From: Pseudomonas sp. GL-B-19
Lineage (GTDB): Bacteria > Pseudomonadota > Gammaproteobacteria > Pseudomonadales > Pseudomonadaceae
Assembly: GCF_019956415.1 (NCBI RefSeq)
Contig: NZ_JAHBDK010000031.1
Location: 124,001 to 188,000, forward strand
Length of the DNA stretch: 64,000 nt
Direction of reading: 5' to 3'
Part shown: positions 25,038 through 35,154 of the stretch, one piece after another
How positions within the stretch are numbered: the first letter of the stretch is position 1
Layout of the letters: each line of letters opens with the position of its first letter
Made by a program: the position numbers and the translations under genes
Notes under the pieces: model-generated
The model's input: the letters and a program-made list of their open reading frames with translations, nothing else
What the model was told of the DNA's origin: nothing
The model's database searches: none

Positions 25038-26095
25038 GGCACATCCCTCTTGTGGTGTTGGCGACGCCAGGCGAGCAGGGACGTGAACAGCAGAAACGCC
25101 ACCAGCGCCGGCAGAACGAAAAACAGCATCAGGTGTTCAAGCTTGGCGGCCAGTGGCATGCCGGTAGTGAACGACACCACGTGCAGCCCGTAAGCCAGGT
25201 ACAAACCCAGACACAGCAAACCTTCGGCCCGGGTCACCCGGTAGCCGGTGTAGAACAGCGGCAGACAGAACACCGCGACACCGAGCATCACCGGCAAGTC
25301 GAAATCCAGGGCATTGGGTGAGACCGACAGGGGCGACGGCGCGATCAGTGCCGTCACGCCCAGTACACCCAGAAGGTTGAACAGGTTGCTGCCGATCACG
25401 TTGCCCACGGCAATCTCCCGCTCACCCCGCAGGGCTGCGATCAATGAGGTGGCCAGCTCTGGCAGGGACGTGCTGACGGCAACAATGGTCAGGCCGATGA
25501 TCCGTTCCGACAACCCCAGGTCGGTCGCCACCTCTACTGCAGCCCCCAACAGCAGATGCCCGGCGTAGATCAGCATCGCCAGCCCGGCCACGATCATCAG
25601 CAGGCTGACGAACCAAGGGGGCGGACGGCTTAGCGGATCGCTCGATGTCGGACGAGCCGAGTGCCGAGACTGGCGCAGCAGCAAGCTCAGGTATAGCGCC
25701 AGTGCGGCCAGCAGTATTACGCCATCCGTTCGGGTCAGTTCTTCATTCCAGGCCAGGACGAACACCAGCAGGCTGGCGCCGATCATCAGCGGAATATCCA
25801 GGCGCACCAGTTGCCGCGAAACGCGCAGCGGAATGATCAGCGCCGAGAGCCCGAGGGTGACGAGAATGTTGAAGATACTGCTGCCGATCACGCTGCCGAC
25901 GGCGATGTCGGCATTTTCCGCGAGGGTGGCTTGCAGGCTGACCGCCATCTGCGGTGCGCTGCTGCCGAGAGCGACGATGGTCAAGCCGATGATCAGCGGC
26001 CGCACATGCCACCGCGCCGCGAGGCGCACGGCGGCACGCACCATCAGCTCCGCGCCTGCGATCAGTAAAACCAGGCCGCTGAGCAGTTCAATCAC
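25034..26095 (-). CDS. Calcium/sodium (cation) exchanger, YrbG-like
   Basis: A 353-residue inner-membrane antiporter of the CaCA superfamily. It has two homologous halves of about five helices each. The alpha-repeats are visible as ALGSSAPQMAVSLQA (first half) and STSLPELATSLIA (second half); the first has Gln where Glu is usual (PQM versus PEL). Predicted function is Ca2+ or Na+ extrusion. It is coupled to the downstream carboxymuconolactone decarboxylase-like gene. Confidence 0.9.
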   Translation of the reverse strand: MIELLSGLVLLIAGAELMVRAAVRLAARWHVRPLIIGLTIVALGSSAPQMAVSLQATLAENADIAVGSVIGSSIFNILVTLGLSALIIPLRVSRQLVRLDIPLMIGASLLVFVLAWNEELTRTDGVILLAALALYLSLLLRQSRHSARPTSSDPLSRPPPWFVSLLMIVAGLAMLIYAGHLLLGAAVEVATDLGLSERIIGLTIVAVSTSLPELATSLIAALRGEREIAVGNVIGSNLFNLLGVLGVTALIAPSPLSVSPNALDFDLPVMLGVAVFCLPLFYTGYRVTRAEGLLCLGLYLAYGLHVVSFTTGMPLAAKLEHLMLFFVLPALVAFLLFTSLLAWRRQHHKRDVP

Positions 26096-26145
26096 ACTGA
26101 TCAGGGGTAAATCGGCAAGTCCGAAAATGGTTGGTGCTCCGTCTG

Positions 26146-26520
26146 TCAGTCGTCGAGGGCTTGCACACGAACCTTGGCGGTGCCGCTTTTGATCATGCCC
26201 AAGCGCTCGGCGGCTTCATGGGACAGATCGATCAGACGTCCGCGGGTATGCGGCCCGCGATCGTTGATGCGGACCACGCAGGACTTGTCGTTGTTCAGAT
26301 TGGTGACCTTCACCCGCGTGCCGAAGGGCAACTGGCGATGGGCGGCGGTCATGGAGTTCTTGTCGAAACGCTCGCCACTGGCGGTGCGTTTGCCTTGGTG
26401 TTTGGCACCGTAATAGGACGCCGTGCCGGTTTTGTCGTAACCGTGTGGATCGACGGCATCGTTACTGGCACAACCGGCCAGCAGAGCGAGCAGGGCGCAG
26501 GCGCTAAGTAGACGCTTCAT
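26146..26520 (-). CDS. RlpA-like double-psi beta-barrel lipoprotein
   Basis: A 124-residue protein. A lipoprotein signal with lipobox LLAGC (Cys about 17) is followed by a double-psi beta-barrel (GTASYYGAKHQGKRTASGER to RGRLIDLSHEAAERLGM). The DPBB of the septal RlpA transglycosylases is matched, with no C-terminal SPOR domain, so it is a short RlpA-like protein rather than RlpA itself. Predicted to be anchored in the outer membrane and act on or bind peptidoglycan. Confidence 0.9.
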   Translation of the reverse strand: MKRLLSACALLALLAGCASNDAVDPHGYDKTGTASYYGAKHQGKRTASGERFDKNSMTAAHRQLPFGTRVKVTNLNNDKSCVVRINDRGPHTRGRLIDLSHEAAERLGMIKSGTAKVRVQALDD

Positions 26521-26540
26521 TCAAAGGTTTCCACATACAA

Positions 26541-26636
26541 ATGTGGGAGCGAGCCTGCTCGCGAAGGGGGGCGTCACATTCAACATTTCTATCGACTGTC
26601 ACACCGCTTTCGCGAGCAGGCTCGCTCCCACAGGGA
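26541..26636. repeat. REP pair (BIME)
   Basis: GTGGGAGCGAGCCTGCTCGC and inverted CGCGAGCAGGCTCGCTCCCA, separated by about 45 nt, lie between the RlpA-like gene and gatB. Confidence 0.9.
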
Positions 26637-26670
26637 ATGGCGCCAGTAGTTAAGGCTGGCTCCATTGTCA

Positions 26671-28116
26671 TCAGCCTTCGAGCTTGCTTTTGAGCAATTC
26701 GTTCACTTGTTGCGGGTTGGCCTTGCCTTTGGAGGCTTTCATGGCCTGGCCGACGAAGAAGCCGAACATTTTGCCGCGTTTGGCTTCGTCTGCCGCGCGG
26801 TACTGTTCAACCTGTTCGGCATTGGCCGCAAGCATCTCGTCCAGCACCGCCGAGATCGCGCCGCTGTCGGTCACTTGCTTGAGGCCGCGCTTGTCGATGA
26901 TTTCGTCCGCGCTGCCTTCGCCGTTGGCCATCGCTTCAAACACCACCTTGGCGATCTTGCCGGAGATGGTGTTGTCCTTGATGCGCAACAGCATGCCGCC
27001 CAGTTGCTCGGCGGAAACCGGCGACTGTTCGATGTCCAGGCCTTGCTTGTTGAGCAGGCTGCCCAACTCGACCATCACCCAGTTAGCCGCCAGTTTGGCG
27101 TCGCCGCCGATGCTCGCGACTTTCTCGAAGTAATCGGCTTGCTCGCGGCTGGTCGCCAGCACGCTGGCGTCATAGACCGACAGACCGAATTGCTCCTGGA
27201 AACGCTCGCGTTTTTGCGGCGGCAATTCCGGCAGGGTCGCACGTACGTCGTCGAGGAACGAGTCTTCGATGACCACCGGCAGCAGGTCCGGATCAGGGAA
27301 GTAACGGTAGTCGTTGGCTTCCTCTTTGCTGCGCATCGGACGGGTTTCGTCCTTGTTCGGATCGTACAGTCGGGTCTGCTGGATCACTTTGCCGCCGTCT
27401 TCGATCAGCTCGATCTGACGCTGGACTTCGCTGTTGATCGCCTTCTCGATGAAGCGGAACGAGTTGACGTTCTTGATCTCGCAGCGAGTGCCGAATTCAA
27501 CCTGGCCTTTCGGACGGATCGACACGTTGCAGTCGCAACGTAGCGAGCCTTCGGCCATGTTGCCGTCGCAGATGCCCAGGTAGCGCACCAGTGCGTGGAT
27601 GGTCTTGACGTAAGCCACGGCTTCCTTGGCGCTACGCATGTCCGGCTCGGACACGATTTCCAGCAGCGGTGTGCCGGCACGGTTCAGGTCGATGCCGGTG
27701 GCGCCGTTGAACTCTTCGTGCAGGCTTTTACCGGCGTCTTCTTCCAGGTGCGCACGGGTCACGCCGACACGTTTGATCGTGCCGTCTTCCATGGCGATGT
27801 CCAGGTGGCCCTTGCCAACGATCGGCAATTCCATCTGGCTGATCTGGTAGCCCTTCGGCAAGTCCGGGTAGAAATAGTTTTTACGGGCGAACACGTTGTG
27901 CTGGCCGATCTCGGCGTCAATCGCCAGACCGAACATCACCGCCATGCGCACTGCTTCCTGGTTCAGCACCGGCAGTACGCCGGGCATGCCCAGGTCGACC
28001 AGGCTGGCCTGGGTGTTCGGCTCGGAACCGAACGTGGTCGAACTACCGGAAAAGATTTTCGACCGGGTGGTGAGCTGGGTGTGAATCTCCAGCCCGATCA
28101 CGACTTCCCATTGCAT
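26671..28116 (-). CDS. gatB: Asp/Glu-tRNA amidotransferase subunit B
   Basis: A 481-residue subunit of GatCAB, which amidates Glu-tRNA(Gln) and Asp-tRNA(Asn). GatB activates the mischarged tRNA with ATP. The GatB/Aspartokinase-like domain begins at [24 protein letters not shown] and [23 protein letters not shown] motifs are conserved. A C-terminal YqeY-like tail ([14 protein letters not shown]) is complete. ATG 28116 has a GAGGAG site; a 23-codon upstream extension overlaps gatA and is rejected. Confidence 0.97.
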   Translation of the reverse strand: MQWEVVIGLEIHTQLTTRSKIFSGSSTTFGSEPNTQASLVDLGMPGVLPVLNQEAVRMAVMFGLAIDAEIGQHNVFARKNYFYPDLPKGYQISQMELPIVGKGHLDIAMEDGTIKRVGVTRAHLEEDAGKSLHEEFNGATGIDLNRAGTPLLEIVSEPDMRSAKEAVAYVKTIHALVRYLGICDGNMAEGSLRCDCNVSIRPKGQVEFGTRCEIKNVNSFRFIEKAINSEVQRQIELIEDGGKVIQQTRLYDPNKDETRPMRSKEEANDYRYFPDPDLLPVVIEDSFLDDVRATLPELPPQKRERFQEQFGLSVYDASVLATSREQADYFEKVASIGGDAKLAANWVMVELGSLLNKQGLDIEQSPVSAEQLGGMLLRIKDNTISGKIAKVVFEAMANGEGSADEIIDKRGLKQVTDSGAISAVLDEMLAANAEQVEQYRAADEAKRGKMFGFFVGQAMKASKGKANPQQVNELLKSKLEG

Positions 28117-28126
28117 GTATGTCTCC

Positions 28127-29578
28127 TCAGAAGCCGGTTGGGGTGCGGGTGTGCCAGTCAGTGTTGAGCTGATACTGGTGGGCAACGTTCAACAGGCGAC
28201 CTTCCTGGAAATACGGGGCGAGCAGTTGCACGCCCACCGGCAGGCCATCGACGAAACCGGCTGGCATGGACAAGCCTGGCAGGCCGGCGAGGTTGGCGGT
28301 GATGGTGTAGACGTCTTCCAGGTACGCAGCGACCGGGTCGCTGTTCTTGGCGCCCAGCTTCCAGGCCGGGTTCGGCGTGGTTGGGCCGAGGATGATGTCG
28401 ACCTCATTAAAGGCTGCCATGAAGTCGTTCTTGATCAAGCGACGAATCTTCTGCGCCTTGAGGTAGTAGGCGTCGTAGTAACCGGCCGACAGCGCGTAGG
28501 CACCGACCATGATCCGGCGCTGCACTTCCGGGCCGAAACCTTCGCCACGGGAGCGCTTGTACAGATCGATCAGGTCTTTCGGGTTTTCGCAGCGATGGCC
28601 GAAACGCACGCCGTCGAAACGCGACAGGTTGGACGAGGCTTCTGCCGGAGCGATCACGTAGTACGCAGGAATCGCATGCTGCATGTTCGGCAGGCTGATT
28701 TCCTTGATCACGGCACCGAGCTTTTCCAGCTCCTTGACGCTGTTGTGGATCAGCTCGGCAATGCGCGGGTCGAGACCGGCGCTGAAATATTCTTTCGGCA
28801 CGCCGATGCGCAGGCCTTGCAGCGAACCGTTCAGGCTGGCGCTGTAATCAGGCACAGGCTCGTCGATGCTGGTGGAGTCATTAGGATCGAAGCCGGCCAT
28901 ACCTTGCAACAAAATTGCACAGTCTTCGGCGGTGCGCGCCATCGGCCCGCCCTGATCGAGGCTGGAGGCGTAGGCAATCATGCCCCAGCGCGAAACGCGA
29001 CCGTACGTCGGTTTCAGGCCAGTGAGGTTAGTCAGCGCAGCGGGCTGGCGAATGGAGCCGCCGGTATCGGTACCTGTAGCCGCAGGCAGCAGGCGCGCGG
29101 CAACCGCAGCCGCCGAACCGCCGGACGAACCGCCAGGCACGTGTTCCAGGTTCCACGGGTTTTTTACCGGGCCGTAGTAGCTCGACTCGTTGGCCGACCC
29201 CATGGCGAATTCGTCCATGTTGGTCTTGCCCAGGGTTACAGTCCCGGCAGCGGCCAGCTTGGCAACGACGGTGGCGTCGTATGGTGCTTTAAAATTGTCG
29301 AGCATCTTCGAGCCGCAGCTGGTGCGGATGCCCTGGGTGCAGAACAGGTCTTTGTGCGCAATCGGCGCGCCGAGCAGGGCGCCGCTCTCGCCATTGGCCC
29401 GGCGTGCGTCAGCGGCTTTCGCCTGCTGGAGCGCCAGGTCTTCGGTGAGGCTGATGAAGCTGTTGAGCTGGGGATCGAGCAGGGCGATACGCGCCAGCAG
29501 GGTCTTGGTCAGCTCTTCGGAAGAAAACTTTTTATCGGCGAGTCCGCGGGCGATCTCGGCCAGAGTCAATTGATGCAT
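28127..29578 (-). CDS. gatA: Asp/Glu-tRNA amidotransferase subunit A
   Basis: A 483-residue amidase-signature enzyme, releasing ammonia from glutamine for the GatB reaction. The catalytic triad is visible: Lys76 (PIAHKD), cis-Ser151 (PGGSSGGS) and nucleophile Ser175 ([11 protein letters not shown]). It is the middle gene of gatC-gatA-gatB, with 16 nt to gatC and 10 nt to gatB. Confidence 0.98.
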   Translation of the reverse strand: MHQLTLAEIARGLADKKFSSEELTKTLLARIALLDPQLNSFISLTEDLALQQAKAADARRANGESGALLGAPIAHKDLFCTQGIRTSCGSKMLDNFKAPYDATVVAKLAAAGTVTLGKTNMDEFAMGSANESSYYGPVKNPWNLEHVPGGSSGGSAAAVAARLLPAATGTDTGGSIRQPAALTNLTGLKPTYGRVSRWGMIAYASSLDQGGPMARTAEDCAILLQGMAGFDPNDSTSIDEPVPDYSASLNGSLQGLRIGVPKEYFSAGLDPRIAELIHNSVKELEKLGAVIKEISLPNMQHAIPAYYVIAPAEASSNLSRFDGVRFGHRCENPKDLIDLYKRSRGEGFGPEVQRRIMVGAYALSAGYYDAYYLKAQKIRRLIKNDFMAAFNEVDIILGPTTPNPAWKLGAKNSDPVAAYLEDVYTITANLAGLPGLSMPAGFVDGLPVGVQLLAPYFQEGRLLNVAHQYQLNTDWHTRTPTGF

Positions 29579-29594
29579 TGCAGGCTCTTTCCCT

Positions 29595-29882
29595 TTAGTC
29601 GATGACTTTCGGAACCAGGTACAGGCCGTTTTCGACCGCTGGTGCGATGGACTGATAGGCCTCGCGATGATTGGTCTCGGTCACGACGTCTGCACGCAGG
29701 CGCTGGCTGGCTTCCAGTGGGTGGGCCAGCGGCTCGATACCGTCGGTATTGACCGCCTGCATTTCGTCGACCAGACCCAGAATGCTGTTCAGGGCTGAGG
29801 TGATTTGTGGAAGATCGGCATCATTGAGGCCAAGGCAGGCCAAATGAGCGATTTTTTCCACGTCGGAGCGTTCAAGCGCCAT
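29595..29882 (-). CDS. gatC: Asp/Glu-tRNA amidotransferase subunit C
   Basis: A 95-residue subunit that wraps and stabilises the GatA-GatB complex. The family pattern is clear: [30 protein letters not shown] and EPLAHPLE. It is first of the operon, divergent from mreB; the 211-nt gap must carry both promoters. Confidence 0.97.
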   Translation of the reverse strand: MALERSDVEKIAHLACLGLNDADLPQITSALNSILGLVDEMQAVNTDGIEPLAHPLEASQRLRADVVTETNHREAYQSIAPAVENGLYLVPKVID

Positions 29883-30081
29883 TGCGATTCTCCAGTGGAA
29901 AACAGAACGGACGGCGTCCGTGTGTTAGATTGTCTGAACACTACCGCATTTCTACGGTCATAAGGCCGCGATTGTGGGGGTTGGTGCACAGAAAAGCGGC
30001 CAATTTAACATATTGGCGCCTTGCCCAAAATCCCTGTCGTTGTTAGAGTTTGCCGCACTTTTTTACCCACGCGTTGCCTAG

Positions 30082-31131
<1,050 letters not shown>

Positions 31132-31273
31132 TTTCGCCGGTTGCATCTATGCTGTTGGCGCGCAGGCAGCACTTTGCAGTGCTGCCTGTTGGCGTTTATC
31201 TTCTGTCAGTCTGCATCCAGGCCGGTTTGATGCCGTATGAATAAAGAGAACATTTGCCTGGGAGGAGCGGCTT

Positions 31274-32428
31274 ATTAAACCGCTTTTCACCAAAGGGCCT
31301 TCACTGGGCGTGCGCTTGTTGGTGCTGGTCGTGCTATCGGTCGCGCTGATGGTGGTCGATGCCCGCTTCACACTGCTCAAGCCAGTGCGTAGCCAAATGT
31401 CGCTGGTGCTGATGCAGTCTTACTGGATCACCGACCTGCCGCAGCGGCTATGGCAGGGTGTGGCCAGCCAATTTGGCAGCCGTACCGAACTCGTCGCCGA
31501 AAACGAAAAACTCAAAACCGAAAACCTGCTGTTGCAAGGCCGCATGCAGAAGCTTGCCGCCCTCACCGAGCAGAACGTTCGGCTGCGCGAGTTGCTCAAC
31601 TCCTCCGCGTTGGTTAACGAGAAGGTCGAAGTGGCCGAGTTGATCGGCATGGACCCTAACCCTTTCACCCATCGCATCATCATCAACAAAGGTGAGCGCG
31701 ACGGTGTGATCCTCGGTCAGCCGGTGCTCGATGCGCGTGGCCTGATGGGGCAGGTGGTCGAGTTGATGCCCTACACCTCCCGCGTATTGCTGCTGACTGA
31801 CACTACCCACAGTATTCCCGTGCAGGTGAACCGTAACGGTCTGCGGGCGATTGCCAGCGGCACCGGCAACCCGGAACGCCTCGAGTTGCGTCACGTAGCC
31901 GATACCGCCGACATCAAGGAAGGTGATTTGCTGGTCAGCTCCGGCCTTGGTCAGCGGTTCCCGGCGGGTTACCCGGTGGCGACGGTCAAGGAAGTGATTC
32001 ACGACTCCGGACAGCCGTTTGCCATCGTTCGCGCCGTACCGACCGCCGCGTTGAACCGCAGCCGTTATTTGCTGCTGGTGTACAGTGACGGCCGCACGGC
32101 CGAGGAGCGCGCCAACGAAGCGGCCCAGGCGCAGGAAGCACTGGACCAGCACGGCGGTGGCCCGATCATTCCGGCGACTGTACCCAAACCGGTTCCTGTG
32201 GCACCTGCTGCAACGGTTGCACCTGCTGCCGCGCCGGCCGCACCTGTCGCGCCCGCTGCCCCGGCTACTGCAACTCCGGCCAAGCCTGCTGCTGCGAAAC
32301 CGGGCGCTAAAAAGCCGCCAGAGGCAGCACCTGCAGCCGCTAAACCGCCGGCAACGCCACCCACCGTCGTGAAGCCTGCTGCCAAACCGCCTGTCCCCGC
32401 GCCGGCTACCACTGGGAGACAAGAATAA
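31274..32428 (+). CDS. mreC: Rod-shape-determining protein MreC (probable ATT start)
   Basis: A bitopic inner-membrane protein linking MreB with the elongation synthases. One transmembrane helix (RLLVLVVLSVALMVV), a coiled coil (VAENEKLKTENLLLQGRMQK) and two beta-barrel domains follow; the C-terminal 90 residues are an Ala/Pro/Lys-rich tail. The usual start would be GTG 31310, but it has no ribosome site and cuts the N-terminus right at the helix. ATT 31274 lies 7 nt after AGGAG and adds IKPLFTKGPSLG, a cationic stretch expected in front of this helix. From 31274 the product is 384 residues (372 from the GTG). Confidence 0.93.
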   Translation: MKPLFTKGPSLGVRLLVLVVLSVALMVVDARFTLLKPVRSQMSLVLMQSYWITDLPQRLWQGVASQFGSRTELVAENEKLKTENLLLQGRMQKLAALTEQNVRLRELLNSSALVNEKVEVAELIGMDPNPFTHRIIINKGERDGVILGQPVLDARGLMGQVVELMPYTSRVLLLTDTTHSIPVQVNRNGLRAIASGTGNPERLELRHVADTADIKEGDLLVSSGLGQRFPAGYPVATVKEVIHDSGQPFAIVRAVPTAALNRSRYLLLVYSDGRTAEERANEAAQAQEALDQHGGGPIIPATVPKPVPVAPAATVAPAAAPAAPVAPAAPATATPAKPAAAKPGAKKPPEAAPAAAKPPATPPTVVKPAAKPPVPAPATTGRQE

Positions 32429-32919
32429 TGGTCGGTGTCAAAGCCTCCCGAAACGGCTGGATGGTCTGGGTAACGTTTGCCGTCGGCCTGTTGCTCAGCG
32501 TCTCGCCGTTGCCGCAATTCATGGAAATTCTCCGCCCGCTGTGGTTGGCGTTGCTGCTCGCATTCTGGGCGTTGGCCATGCCGCAAAAAGTCGGCATGCT
32601 CACCGCCTGGTGCCTGGGACTGGCTGAAGACGTGCTTTATGGCACGTTGCTTGGCCAGAATGCGCTGATCCTGACGTTGATCACCTTCCTGGTACTGTCG
32701 CTGCAACAGCGCTTGCGCATGTTCCCGATGTGGCAGCAGAGCCTGGTGATTCTGGTGATCTTCGGCCTCGCACAGCTTGTTCAACTATGGCTGAGTGCCT
32801 TGACCGGTAATCGTCAACCAACGCTGGCGCTGGTACTGCCGGCCCTGGTCAGTGCGTTGCTGTGGCCATGGGTCAGCTACGGTTTGCGTGGTCTGCGTCG
32901 GCGCTACAAAATCAATTAA
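32428..32919 (+). CDS. mreD: Rod-shape-determining protein MreD
   Basis: A 163-residue inner-membrane protein with about five transmembrane helices, partner of MreC in the elongasome. Its ATG overlaps the TAA of mreC (TAATG), indicating coupled translation. The GLAEDVLYGTLLGQNAL segment is typical of the family. Confidence 0.96.
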   Translation: MVGVKASRNGWMVWVTFAVGLLLSVSPLPQFMEILRPLWLALLLAFWALAMPQKVGMLTAWCLGLAEDVLYGTLLGQNALILTLITFLVLSLQQRLRMFPMWQQSLVILVIFGLAQLVQLWLSALTGNRQPTLALVLPALVSALLWPWVSYGLRGLRRRYKIN

Positions 32920-32967
32920 TTCGGTCAGGCATTTGCCCGCACCTGCACCAGACAGGGAGATGTCTTG

Positions 32968-33564
32968 ATGAAACAGCTATACCTCGCCTCTGGCTCGTCG
33001 CGTCGGCGTGAACTGCTCACGCAGATCGGCGTGCCATTCTCCGCCATCAGCGCGGACATCGATGAAACCCCATTACCTCAAGAATCCCCGTCGGCTTATG
33101 TCGAGCGCCTGGCGCGCGGCAAGGCCGAGGCCGGGCACGGAACCGTCGTGTCCGATGCCGATTTTTGCGTGCTGGGAGCTGACACCGCTGTGGTGCTGGA
33201 CGGCAAAATTCTTGGTAAACCGGTGGACGAAGCCGAAGCGTGCGCCATGCTTATGCTGTTGGCCGGCCGTGAGCATGAAGTGCTCACCGCCATCGCCGTA
33301 CTCGACGCAGAGCGCTGCGAGTCTCGGGTGGTGCGCAGTCTGGTGCGGTTTCGCAACATCAGTCGCGAAGAAGCGGCAGCCTATTGGGCCAGTCATGAGC
33401 CTCGCGACAAGGCGGGTGGCTACGGAATTCAGGGACTGGGGGCGGTATTTGTTGCCGGGCTCAACGGCAGTTACTCGGCTGTGGTCGGATTGCCGCTGTG
33501 CGAAACCGCAGAACTTCTCAGCCATTTCGGCATACCCTGTTGGCAAACACTTAACGCGCGCTGA
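32968..33564 (+). CDS. maf: Maf family nucleotide pyrophosphatase (YhdE type)
   Basis: A 198-residue cytoplasmic house-cleaning NTPase hydrolysing dTTP/UTP or modified nucleotides. Diagnostic motifs are [12 protein letters not shown] at the N-terminus, [21 protein letters not shown] and [10 protein letters not shown] with conserved Asp/Lys residues. ATG 32968 is taken as start rather than the TTG one codon before. It lies between mreD and rng, as in many gamma-proteobacteria. Confidence 0.96.
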   Translation: MKQLYLASGSSRRRELLTQIGVPFSAISADIDETPLPQESPSAYVERLARGKAEAGHGTVVSDADFCVLGADTAVVLDGKILGKPVDEAEACAMLMLLAGREHEVLTAIAVLDAERCESRVVRSLVRFRNISREEAAAYWASHEPRDKAGGYGIQGLGAVFVAGLNGSYSAVVGLPLCETAELLSHFGIPCWQTLNAR

Positions 33565-33621
33565 GCGTCGTACTGACAAGATGCAGCCATTATCGTGAAT
33601 ACGCCTGAACGAGACCCTGCC

Positions 33622-35079
33622 ATGAGTGAAGAGATTCTGATCAACATCACGCCGATGGAATCGCGCGTGGCGGTGGTCGAAAACGGTGTTCTGCAAGAGG
33701 TCCACGTCGAGCGAACGCAAAAGCGCGGGATCGTCGGCAACATCTATAAAGGCAAGGTCGTACGGGTATTACCAGGCATGCAGGCGGCGTTCGTCGACAT
33801 CGGTCTGGACCGCGCGGCGTTCATTCACGCCTCGGAAATTTCCCTGCGCGAAGGCCCGGCGGTCGAAAGCATCAGTGCCTTGGTCCATGAAGGCCAGAGC
33901 CTGGTGGTCCAGGTCACCAAAGACCCGATCGGCTCCAAAGGCGCACGCCTGACGACACAGCTGTCGATTCCATCGCGTTATCTGGTGTACATGCCGCGCA
34001 CCGCTCACGTCGGTATTTCGCTGAAGATCGAAGACGAGGCCGAGCGCGAGCGCCTCAAGCAGGTGGTCACCGATTGCGTGGCCAAAGAAGGCATCATAGA
34101 GGCTGGCGGCTTCATTTTGCGCACCGCTGCCGAAGGGGCTGGCGCCGATGAGATCCTCATGGACATCCGCTACCTGCGCCGGCTCTGGGATCAGATCAAC
34201 GAGCAGATCAAAACCATCAGCGCACCGAGTGTGATCTACGAAGACCTCGGCCTGGCGTTGCGGACCTTGCGTGACCTGGTGAGCCCGAAGATCGAGAAGA
34301 TCCGCATCGACTCCCGAGAAACCTTCCAGAAAACCACACAGTTCGTCGCCGAACTGATGCCGGAAATCGCCGATCGTCTTGAACACTATCCGGGCGAGCG
34401 GCCTATTTTCGATTTGTATGGCGTTGAAGACGAAATCCAGAAAGCCCTGGAACGCAAAGTCCCGCTCAAGTCGGGCGGTTACCTGGTGGTCGATCCGGCG
34501 GAAGCCATGAGCACCATTGACGTCAACACCGGGGCTTTTGTCGGCCATCGCAATCTTGAAGAAACCATCTTCAAGACCAACCTTGAAGCCGCCACCGCCA
34601 TTGCCCGACAGCTGCGCCTGCGCAATCTGGGCGGGATCATCATCATCGACTTCATCGACATGGAAGACGAGGAACACCAGCGCCAGGTATTGCGCACGCT
34701 CGAGAAGCAACTGGAACGCGACCACGCCAAAACCAACATCATCGGCATTACCGAATTGGGCCTGGTGCAGATGACCCGCAAGCGCACCCGCGAAAGTCTT
34801 GAACAAGTACTGTGCGAACCGTGCAGCAGCTGCCAGGGGCGAGGCAAACTGAAGACGCCGGAAACGGTCTGCTACGAAATTTTTCGAGAAATCCTCCGCG
34901 AGGCGCGCGCCTATCAAGCGGAAGGCTATCGTGTATTGGCGAACCAGAAAGTAGTCGACCGATTGCTCGATGAAGAGTCAGGTAATGTTGCCGAACTGGA
35001 AGGATTTATCGGACGCACGATTCGATTCCAGGTGGAAACCATGTATTCCCAGGAACAATACGACGTGGTGTTGCTCTGA
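33622..35079 (+). CDS. rng: Ribonuclease G
   Basis: A 485-residue endoribonuclease that matures 5' ends of 16S rRNA and cuts some mRNAs. An S1 domain lies at about 38-125 (GNIYKGKVVRVLPGMQAAFVD-type region), the RNase H-like catalytic core carries the DVNTGAFVG and IIIDFIDM Asp residues, and a zinc-link CEPCSSCQGRG follows. It ends shortly after, as RNase G does and RNase E does not. ATG 33622 (MSEEILINITP) is chosen over GTG 33595. Confidence 0.97.
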   Translation: MSEEILINITPMESRVAVVENGVLQEVHVERTQKRGIVGNIYKGKVVRVLPGMQAAFVDIGLDRAAFIHASEISLREGPAVESISALVHEGQSLVVQVTKDPIGSKGARLTTQLSIPSRYLVYMPRTAHVGISLKIEDEAERERLKQVVTDCVAKEGIIEAGGFILRTAAEGAGADEILMDIRYLRRLWDQINEQIKTISAPSVIYEDLGLALRTLRDLVSPKIEKIRIDSRETFQKTTQFVAELMPEIADRLEHYPGERPIFDLYGVEDEIQKALERKVPLKSGGYLVVDPAEAMSTIDVNTGAFVGHRNLEETIFKTNLEAATAIARQLRLRNLGGIIIIDFIDMEDEEHQRQVLRTLEKQLERDHAKTNIIGITELGLVQMTRKRTRESLEQVLCEPCSSCQGRGKLKTPETVCYEIFREILREARAYQAEGYRVLANQKVVDRLLDEESGNVAELEGFIGRTIRFQVETMYSQEQYDVVLL

Positions 35080-35154
35080 ATCGCTGTGTTTCATCCTTAC
35101 TAGAACGGCTGGCCTCAGCTTTTTGCAGCATTTTTGCCATGGGAGCCACCTGAC

